Below are positions 1-5,902 of a stretch of 30,349 bases of DNA, piece after piece (the first letter of the stretch is position 1; the number at the start of each line of letters is the position of its first letter). The notes under the pieces are model-generated. The model was not told the origin of the DNA and ran no database searches. It saw nothing but the letters and a program-made list of their open reading frames with translations. Origin of the DNA: Actinomycetota bacterium (GTDB lineage Bacteria > Actinomycetota > Actinomycetes > S36-B12 > UBA10799); the NCBI GenBank assembly GCA_020637055.1, contig JACJWR010000005.1, positions 1-30,349 on the forward strand. The letters run 5' to 3'. The position numbers were made by a program, and so were the translations under genes.

Positions 1-91
1 CCATCGACTGCACCAGGCCCGTTCGCATGCCGAGGCTGGTGTGGCGGCGCAACTCATTGTGAAATACGTCGATGTACTTGACGCGGGACAT
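1..91 (-). CDS. Partial unidentified protein, 5' end only
   Basis: Reading leftwards from an ATG at 89-91, an open frame runs without a stop to the window edge and gives about 30 residues beginning MSRVKYIDVFHNELRRH. Almost every third codon position is G or C (I count 25 of 29), as in the real genes of this window, while each plus-strand frame here is either broken by a stop or belongs to the decayed HNH remnant. No clear Shine-Dalgarno sequence precedes the ATG. I do not recognise the family from so short a piece. The call rests only on codon bias and the open frame. Confidence 0.35.
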   Translation of the reverse strand, partial: MSRVKYIDVFHNELRRHTSLGMRTGLVQSM

Positions 92-101
92 CGAGAAGAA
101 C

Positions 102-578
102 GATCCCGACTCGAGACTTGAGACGTTTCTGTTCCCGCACTCGCGTCGGCCCATCCCTTAAACTTCGCAATGGTTTGGGACACCTGCAGTCAGGTCGCTG
201 CTTCTGGTGCAACACAACGGAACAGGTCGAGGTCGCAGACCACGTTGTGCCCTGGTCGCGTAGCCATAACGAGTCGGTGCAGAACTTGGTACTGACCGAT
301 GCCCGGGCAACAACACCAAGTCAGACTTGGCTATCGCTCCCCGCCTTGCCCGACGGTGGCTCCAGCACCTCCACCAGAATCGCGATCAACTGGAGCGGTT
401 GGCCGAAGCGTCGAACACGCCATCTGACGAGCCACTCACTAGGGCCTGGGCTTCGTCGGCCATGGAACTCACGATGGGTTCGGAGACCCTCGCCTTCGAT
501 GTCACCAACAGCAAACCCACCCAACGCAAAGTGACTTTGGGAGCCTTCGACATCAACTGGATGAAGTATCCGACGTAG
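102..578 (+). pseudogene. Decayed HNH endonuclease remnant (5'-truncated, frameshifted)
   Basis: The pieces read as the C-terminal part of an HNH endonuclease spread over two frames. A segment DPDSRLETFLFPHSR lies in frame 3 at 102-146. The sense then moves to frame 1 near 145, giving the zinc-binding pair GRCFWC, the HH motif in VADHVVPW and the conserved NLVL. Near 303-308 it returns to frame 3, giving NNTKSDLAIAPRLARRWLQ and continuing to the stop at 576-578. The break at about 305 is explained by one missing base, because restoring a T would give ARCNN, the usual cysteine-asparagine context of this family. No N-terminal domain is visible upstream. Base composition is less GC-rich than in the neighbours. 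Seen: two frame changes and truncation. Inferred: a dead nuclease gene. A sequencing error could explain one break but hardly both plus the missing 5' part. Confidence 0.65.
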
Positions 579-602
579 TGGCGCCCCATAGGGCCTTCCC
601 CC

Positions 603-3600
603 TCACGCCACGGCCGCCGCCGAGAACTCCGCATACAAATCCCCCGGCAGCGCCACTTCCAGTCGCCAGGTAATCGCCATCGGCCGCTCCCCCTCGTGGC
701 GCACGTACCGCGCTGGCCCCAGGAACCAGAACGCCCGATCCGACGCGGCGTTCGTCATTCGTGCGAACAGGAACACATCCGACCCTTCCGCTTCGTGCGT
801 CCGATACCTCAACCCGGTCGGCGAATCGGCAGCCGTGGTCGACTGGCTCTCCCAGTGGAACAGCGTCGGGCTGATCGCATAGTCGCGGTATTGGGTGCTG
901 GGCGAGAAGCCACCGGATGCCTTGTTCAACGTGACGAGGAACAGATCCGCCTTCTCCTCCGAGGCCCACCGCACCCCCTCACGCCACTCCGGCACCTTGG
1001 CGGACTCCCCCTGCCCCATTGCCGCCAACACCTCGTCCCGGGTGTAGCGAGCATGGATCTGCAGCGGGCACTCCGGACGATCTGGCAAAACGCCGTGCAC
1101 ATGGTCGACGCGGTCGGCCAGCAGCGGCAGCAACTCGGACAACTCACGCAGCACCTGGGGATGGGCCCACACCAGGTCGACACCAGCCGCAAGGTCGCGA
1201 TCGCCCAACACCTGGCCCGCCAGACTCACCACCAGCATCCGCAGCAGACGTCGCTGCCGTTCCGTACTGGCCTCCGGCGGCAGATCGGAAACCACGAACT
1301 CCCGATAGGACTCCAACCGTTCGTCATCGTCAAGGTGGAGCATCCGTCCAAGCGCCCGCCGCAACGCCTTCTCGTGCGGACCCGGCTCAAGCGTCGCTAC
1401 CCCGGCAGCGTCCAGCAGATCCGACCAACAACCGTTGTTCGCGTACACGTCTTCGACGTCGAGGCCGGCTTCGCGGAGGTAGCTCGCCAGGGACACTTCG
1501 TAGCCGTCACCGGCCAGCCGCCTCAGTTCGGCCACGCGTTGCGGTCGAGTGGAGGGGATCGCGCTGCGCACGTTGTCCAGCACCACCTGCTGTGCCACCG
1601 GATCGAGCTGGAACGAACATCCTGACGGCAGATAGGCGAAGCCCTCTTTGATCCCCTTGACCAGATCACTGCGCGAGACCCGTAGCAACGCCCGGTAGCG
1701 AACGTCGAATCTGAACTCCTGGCGATGCCGGCCGACGAAATCCAACACTGTGCAGACCGACTTCTCCCGAGCGCGGCGAAGTCCGCGCCCCAACTGCTGC
1801 AAGAACACCGTGGCGCTCTCGGTGGGCCGCAGCATCAGCACAGTGTCGACCGCCGGCACATCCACGCCCTCGTTGAACAGGTCCACACTGAAGACCACAC
1901 TGACGGTGCCGTCGCGCAGGCGAGCGAGCGCCTCCGCACGCTCCCCATCGGGTGTTTCGCCCGTGACCGCCACCGCCGCGATACCCGCGGCGGTGAACTG
2001 TTGCGCCATGAATCGCGCATGCGCGACGTTGACGCAGAACCCCAGCGCGCGCATCCGATGCACGTTGCCCACGTACGCCTGCACTTGCGCGATCACCGTC
2101 CGTGCCCACGCGTCGTTGGCGGTGTACACACCCGCGAGCGCCTCTGAGTCGTAGCCGAATCCCCGCCGCCAAGGCACGGTGCTGAGATCCGTCCCGTCGC
2201 TGATTCCGTAGTAGTGAAAGGGCACGAGTCGCTGCTGATCGATGGCATCCCACAGCCGCAGTTCCGCCGAAATCCGCTCGCCGAACCATCCCAGGATCGG
2301 CAATCCGTCGGCTCGCTCAGGCGTGGCCGTCAAGCCGAGCAATTCCGCTGGGCGCAGCCGGTCCAGCAGCGCGGTGTAGGAACTGGCCGCGGCGTGGTGA
2401 AACTCGTCGATGATGACGACGTCGAAGTGCTGCGGATCGATGTTCTCCACCCCTGCGGCGGACAGGCTTTGGGTCGAGGCGAACACGTGCTCATAGGCGC
2501 GCGGACGAGCACCGCCCACCCACTTCTCGCCGAACGAGGTTTCACGCAGCGCAAATCGGAAGGTCGCAAGGGCCTGGTCGAGAATCTCCTCTCGATGCGC
2601 TACGAACAACAGTCGCGCACGATCCAGCCGCTGCCGCAGCCGGGCGTAGTCCACGGCTGCCATGACGGTCTTGCCGGTGCCAGTGGCGGCCACCAGCAGA
2701 TTGCGGTGACGGCCCCGCAACCGAGCCGATTCGATCTGCTCCAGGAGTCGCTCTTGGAACGGTTCAAGCCGAAGCTCGTGCAGCGGCAGCACCAGCACGG
2801 GGTCGCGCTCGTCGGTCGCCCGCGCCCCGACGTTTCGGAACTCCTCTGCATCGAAGACCACGAAGTCGCCGTTTTCCCAGGCGCTTTCGAAGGCCGCGAT
2901 CAGTTTCCGAATGGCTGCCGGGTTTCGGCGCGCGCTGAGACGAACGTTCCACTCCTGACCCACCACCTGCCCGGCGCGGCTCAGATTCGACGATCCGACG
3001 TAGCCAGTGGTAGCCCCCGAATTGCGCCCGAACAGCCATGACTTGGCGTGCAATCGGCTCGAGCCGGTGTCGTAGGAGACGCGGATTTGCGCCCCAATGT
3101 CGGCCAGCGCCTCGAGCGCCTCCGGCTCGGTGCTGTTGGTGAAGGTCGTCGTCAAGATCCGCAACGGTTTGCCTGCGGAGGTGTGGGCACGCATCACGTC
3201 GAGAAGTGGGCGGATTCCGCTGAATCGGATGAACGCGATGATCGCGTCGATACTGTCGGCGGACTCGATCTCGCTGATGATCGCCCGAGACAGCGAGGGT
3301 TCCGTGGGCGCATTGGTGAGCAGTGTGGTGTCGAGCAGCGGGATCTCGGGCTGCCGGATCGGCGTCGGTGTGCCATCTATGCCGACCGGAAGCAGCGAGC
3401 GCAGGACCCGTGCGTCGCCCTCCGGCAACTCCTCGTCGACCGCCACGCGCGGGGCCATCGACATCAGCCGCGAGCCGATCTCCCGCAGCAACTCGCTCCC
3501 GGCCTGTATGCGCTTGTCCGGTGGGAGCGAGTCGATACTTTGCTCGATGAGTCTGGAGACGTGCAGGGCCAGGCGGTCGGCGGCCTCCGCGTGGTCCAGG

Positions 3601-3728
3601 TCGTCGATCCGCAGTTGCTCGGGCGACAGCGCAGCGTGCTCGATCCGAGCCAGCAGCCGTGGGGTCAGGATGTCCTCGTACAGGCCGAAGTTCGGCTCGT
3701 GGACGTTGCTGTCGTGAGAGTCAGCCAC
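603..3728 (-). CDS. PLD-type nuclease / SF2 helicase / DUF3427 protein
   Basis: This is a protein of about 1,041 residues with three regions. First is a phospholipase-D-type nuclease domain with an HxK motif (RLHAKSWLFGRN, around residue 226) followed by GSSNLS. Next is a superfamily 2 helicase core with Walker A GTGKT (about 350), the DEFHH box (about 440), LTATPER (about 467) and arginine-finger motif QQLGRGLRR (about 643). The long C-terminal region matches the DUF3427 family that usually follows such helicases. Length and order fit that family. The start is uncertain: GTG at 3728 sits 11 residues before the conserved NFGLYEDIL, while an ATG at 3797 would add 23 unlikely residues; neither has a good ribosome site. 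It lies convergent to the HNH remnant. Family knowledge suggests DNA remodelling plus cleavage, possibly phage defence or restriction; that role is inference. Confidence 0.9.
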   Translation of the reverse strand: MADSHDSNVHEPNFGLYEDILTPRLLARIEHAALSPEQLRIDDLDHAEAADRLALHVSRLIEQSIDSLPPDKRIQAGSELLREIGSRLMSMAPRVAVDEELPEGDARVLRSLLPVGIDGTPTPIRQPEIPLLDTTLLTNAPTEPSLSRAIISEIESADSIDAIIAFIRFSGIRPLLDVMRAHTSAGKPLRILTTTFTNSTEPEALEALADIGAQIRVSYDTGSSRLHAKSWLFGRNSGATTGYVGSSNLSRAGQVVGQEWNVRLSARRNPAAIRKLIAAFESAWENGDFVVFDAEEFRNVGARATDERDPVLVLPLHELRLEPFQERLLEQIESARLRGRHRNLLVAATGTGKTVMAAVDYARLRQRLDRARLLFVAHREEILDQALATFRFALRETSFGEKWVGGARPRAYEHVFASTQSLSAAGVENIDPQHFDVVIIDEFHHAAASSYTALLDRLRPAELLGLTATPERADGLPILGWFGERISAELRLWDAIDQQRLVPFHYYGISDGTDLSTVPWRRGFGYDSEALAGVYTANDAWARTVIAQVQAYVGNVHRMRALGFCVNVAHARFMAQQFTAAGIAAVAVTGETPDGERAEALARLRDGTVSVVFSVDLFNEGVDVPAVDTVLMLRPTESATVFLQQLGRGLRRAREKSVCTVLDFVGRHRQEFRFDVRYRALLRVSRSDLVKGIKEGFAYLPSGCSFQLDPVAQQVVLDNVRSAIPSTRPQRVAELRRLAGDGYEVSLASYLREAGLDVEDVYANNGCWSDLLDAAGVATLEPGPHEKALRRALGRMLHLDDDERLESYREFVVSDLPPEASTERQRRLLRMLVVSLAGQVLGDRDLAAGVDLVWAHPQVLRELSELLPLLADRVDHVHGVLPDRPECPLQIHARYTRDEVLAAMGQGESAKVPEWREGVRWASEEKADLFLVTLNKASGGFSPSTQYRDYAISPTLFHWESQSTTAADSPTGLRYRTHEAEGSDVFLFARMTNAASDRAFWFLGPARYVRHEGERPMAITWRLEVALPGDLYAEFSAAAVA

Positions 3729-3825
3729 CGGCCAAGCTTGGCTGACGCCGCACGCTGTTGCCGCGCCGGCGGGCAAGACCGGCTTGCGCCGCCGCATTCC
3801 GGGGCTTCAGGGCCGACTTGCGCCG

Positions 3826-3998
3826 CCGAGCGTGCGGGTTCGTGGCCGAGCGTGCGGGTTCGTCGCCGAGCGTGCGGGTTCGTCGCCGAGCGTGCGGGTT
3901 CGTCGCACTCTCGGGCCAATCCGTGGCGCCTAGCGCTACATACCCGTTCGCATGCGGAGGGGCGTTTGCATGCGGAGGGGCGTTCGCATGCGGAGGGG
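3826..3998. repeat. Intergenic repeat array, diverged copy of the mosaic palindromic element
   Basis: Four tandem 20-bp units (ccgagcgtgcgggttcgtcg, first unit with one change) occupy 3826-3905. They run into cactctcgg and a spacer, then three tandem 18-bp units (cgttcgcatgcggagggg, middle unit with one change) occupy 3945-3998. The order, left arm then ctcggacc-like spacer then cctagcgc then cccgttcgc...cggagg, lines up with the elements at 5658-5783 and 8507-8629. The right arm is mutated, so the hairpin is degraded here. The array fills the divergent spacer between the DUF3427 helicase gene and the Phd/RelE operon. A shorter 12-bp direct repeat (cttgcgccgccg) is also seen at 3783-3794 and 3817-3828. 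Confidence 0.85.
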
Positions 3999-4063
3999 CC
4001 TTCGAATCGGGCCGAAATCCGAGACCTCCAACGGGGCCGCACCATCCACAGCTGTCTACGGAG

Positions 4064-4082
4064 GTAGCGGATTTGTAGCTAC
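4064..4082. promoter_or_regulatory. Candidate autoregulatory operator of the Phd/RelE operon
   Basis: The perfect 8-bp palindrome GTAGCTAC lies at 4075-4082, ten bases before the antitoxin ATG. A further half-site GTAGC lies at 4064-4068. Antitoxins of the Phd/YefM family commonly repress their own operon by binding short palindromes at the start site. No Shine-Dalgarno sequence sits at normal distance from the ATG, so the transcript may have a very short leader. The binding role is inferred from position only. Confidence 0.4.
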
Positions 4083-4092
4083 GCTCCTGGCT

Positions 4093-4374
4093 ATGAGCGT
4101 CTCGGAACACATGCCGCTCGCAGAGGTCAAGAATCGCCTGTCCGAGGTGGCGGACCAGGTCGAGTCCCACCACGCTCGGGTGACGATCACCAAGCACGGT
4201 CGACCGGCGGCGACGTTGATCAGCACTGACGACTTGACTTCGCTGGAGGAGACCTTGGCCTTGCTCAGCGACCCGGACGTGATGGCTCAGATCCGCGCGT
4301 CTCGCGAGGAATTGCGACGGGAGGGCGGACAGCCGCTGACCAAGGACGAGATGCTCGCCAGGATTCGGCGTTGA
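4093..4374 (+). CDS. Phd/YefM-family antitoxin
   Basis: This 93-residue protein begins MSVSEHMPLAEVKNRLSEV and continues with VTITKHGRPAATLIS, the beta-strand and 'G(K/R)PxAxL' signature of Phd/YefM antitoxins. These proteins bind operator DNA through the N-terminal fold and neutralise a toxin through a flexible acidic C-terminal tail, here DPDVMAQIRASREEL. The ATG at 4093 is chosen because the conserved fold begins there; upstream in-frame codons only translate the repeat array. Its stop TGA overlaps the toxin start in a TTGA arrangement, giving tight coupling. The next gene is a RelE-type toxin, so the pair forms a complete type II module. Confidence 0.88.
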   Translation: MSVSEHMPLAEVKNRLSEVADQVESHHARVTITKHGRPAATLISTDDLTSLEETLALLSDPDVMAQIRASREELRREGGQPLTKDEMLARIRR

Positions 4375-4637
4375 CCTGCCAGATCTGCTGGACGTCGGCT
4401 TCGCAGCGGGCACTTGAACAACTGCCCGAGAAAGTGGCGGTCGCCTGTGTCGAATTCATCTACGCCCAGCTCACCGAGGACCCCTACCGCGAAGGCAAGC
4501 CGTTGCGGTTCGAACTTGAGGGCATCTATGGTGCTCGGCGCGGTGACTACCGTGTCCTCCACACCATCGAAGTGGCAGCCGAAACCGTGACCATCACCGC
4601 GCTTCAGCACCGGGCCGATGTCTACCGACCGCAGTAG
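4371..4637 (+). CDS. RelE/ParE-family toxin
   Basis: This 88-residue protein carries the RelE fold signature: the helical N-terminus with ALEQLPEKVA, then GKPLRFELEGIYGARRGDYRVLHTIE and a final strand VTITALQHRADVY. In this family the GxPL...L.G..R.RVGDYR segment is the core of the ribosome-dependent mRNA endonuclease; the basic residues here (R of GARRGDYR) are retained. The start is a TTG at 4371 that overlaps the antitoxin stop, so translation depends on the upstream gene. It probably forms an inactive complex with the preceding Phd-type antitoxin, and free toxin would inhibit translation. Whether it cuts mRNA or acts like ParE on gyrase cannot be told from sequence, but the RelE reading is favoured. 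Confidence 0.88.
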   Translation: MTCQICWTSASQRALEQLPEKVAVACVEFIYAQLTEDPYREGKPLRFELEGIYGARRGDYRVLHTIEVAAETVTITALQHRADVYRPQ

Positions 4638-4701
4638 TCATGCTCCGTGGGCGGCGACTCCGGCGAAGACACCCGCCGAGGAACGCATGCCGTGCTCGCC
4701 T

Positions 4702-4731
4702 CCATGAAGTGAGCGCCCCCGGCGTTCATGG
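4702..4731. terminator. Weak inverted repeat between convergent genes
   Basis: A 7-bp perfect inverted repeat, ccatgaa at 4702-4708 and ttcatgg at 4725-4731, flanks a GC-rich 16-base loop. It lies between the convergent relE and alpha/beta hydrolase genes, where a bidirectional terminator would be expected. There is no T-tract on either strand, so intrinsic termination is doubtful. Confidence 0.25.
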
Positions 4732-4742
4732 TGTCTTGGCGC

Positions 4743-5624
4743 CTACGCCGCCCGCCCTGCGACGTCCAGGATCGCCTGCGTGATCCGCGGCCACAGCGGC
4801 CGCGGCAGATCGTGACCCATTCCCGGGTAGCCGATGAACTCCGCATCCGGAATCGCCCGAGCCACCGCCACCCCGCCGGTGTAGCCGACCAGCGGATCGT
4901 CGAGGCCGTGCATCACCACCGTCGGCGCCGCCACTGCACGCAGTGCCGTCGTCCGATCAGGCTGGGCCGCCACCGCGCTGAACTGCCGCAGGTACCCGCC
5001 CGGGTCGTACGACCTGTCCAGCGATCTCTCGGTGAGTTCCCGTACGTAGTCGGTATCGATGGGATACCCCGGACCTGCGAGCCGGCTCAGCACCGTCAAC
5101 GCGCCCTCCACCAACTCCTCCCGACTCGCGGCCCCACCACGCCGACGCAGGAGTTGCCGCAGCATGCTCGGCTTGGGCAGCCCCACCCGGCGACCGCCGG
5201 TCGACGTCATGATGAGGCTGAGGCTGCGCACCCTCGCCGGCCGTCGGATCGCCATTGTCTGTGCGATGAATCCACCCATCGACGCACCCACCACGTGCGC
5301 CGACTCCAACCCCAACGCATCGAGCAGCCCGAACGCATCGTCGGCCATGTCGCCGATCGTGTACGGCGGATCCGCCCGCTTGGTGGCCAGCGCCGCCAGA
5401 CTCGGTGCCCGCACCCCGTCGAGGTGCGTCGACAGGCCCACGTCGCGGTTGTCGAATCGCACCACGAAGTGCCCGGCGTCGGCGAGCGCGGCACACATCT
5501 GGTCGGGCCAGGCGATCATCTGGGTCCCCAGACCCATCACCAGCAGCACCGCCGGGTCGGCCGGATCGCCGAACGACTCATAGGCGATGTCGATGCCGTT
5601 GGCGGGCGCGGTGCGAGTGTCCAC
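4743..5624 (-). CDS. Alpha/beta-fold hydrolase
   Basis: This is a 293-residue soluble enzyme with the full alpha/beta hydrolase pattern: oxyanion region LLVMGLGTQ (about residue 27), nucleophile elbow VGASMGG with Ser115, a late acid in HGLDDPLVG and catalytic His in YPGMGHDLP near the C-terminus. The RFDNRDVGLS segment after strand 4 resembles the esterase/aclacinomycin-methylesterase-like branch. The substrate cannot be deduced. The GTG at 5624 is taken as start because NGIDIAYESFGDP follows within ten residues, whereas longer reading enters the palindromic repeat upstream; a GGAAGG lies directly against the GTG, closer than ideal. It stands alone, divergent from the secreted protein gene and convergent with relE. 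Confidence 0.88.
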   Translation of the reverse strand: MDTRTAPANGIDIAYESFGDPADPAVLLVMGLGTQMIAWPDQMCAALADAGHFVVRFDNRDVGLSTHLDGVRAPSLAALATKRADPPYTIGDMADDAFGLLDALGLESAHVVGASMGGFIAQTMAIRRPARVRSLSLIMTSTGGRRVGLPKPSMLRQLLRRRGGAASREELVEGALTVLSRLAGPGYPIDTDYVRELTERSLDRSYDPGGYLRQFSAVAAQPDRTTALRAVAAPTVVMHGLDDPLVGYTGGVAVARAIPDAEFIGYPGMGHDLPRPLWPRITQAILDVAGRAA

Positions 5625-5657
5625 CCTTCCACGGTAAACCCGCGGCCCGCCTGAGCC

Positions 5658-5783
5658 GACCGGACGGGTTCGTCGCACTCTCAGGCCCCACCCCAGCGTC
5701 CGCCCGGCAGACAGGACGGGTTCGTCGCACTCTCGGACCGATTTGGCGTCCCTAGTGCGACGAACCCGTCCGCTCGCGAGCGG
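5658..5783. repeat. Mosaic palindromic element, copy 2
   Basis: The left arm acgggttcgtcgcact occurs twice (5664-5679 and 5716-5731). Its exact reverse complement, agtgcgacgaacccgt, is at 5754-5769, so 5716-5769 can form a 16-bp perfect stem. A second perfect palindrome, ccgctcgcgagcgg, follows at 5770-5783. Positions 5658-5780 align without gaps with 8507-8629 (12 mismatches in 123 bases by my count). The element lies between the divergent alpha/beta hydrolase and secreted protein genes. There is no T-run as expected of an intrinsic terminator. Confidence 0.92.
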
Positions 5784-5902
5784 AGGCCGGATGCGGCAAC
5801 CCGATCGCATCACCCACGGCCCAGACTCCTTGACCGCCAACGGATTCGCTACGAGTGTGGAAGGAGAGGCGAGACCAAACATCGACCTACCAGGGGGATC
5901 CG

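Noticed and set aside
18..35. A stretch matching the 18-bp right-side repeat unit (cccgttcgcatgc...gagg) with one mismatch
   Set aside because: It lies inside the good coding frame of the left-edge partial gene and has no left arm or palindrome around it, so chance similarity is likelier than a fifth element.
603..1651. Plus-strand open frames opposite the DUF3427 helicase
   Set aside because: Shadow frames of a GC-rich gene: composition is Arg/Pro/His-rich with no recognisable motif.
3820..3998. CRISPR array
   Set aside because: Units are contiguous with no unique spacers, and no cas gene is present.
3797..4413. Long minus- and plus-strand open frames through the repeat array upstream of the Phd gene
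   Set aside because: They only translate tandem repeats (ARSATNPHARRRTR-like) and lack family similarity, ribosome sites and normal codon bias.
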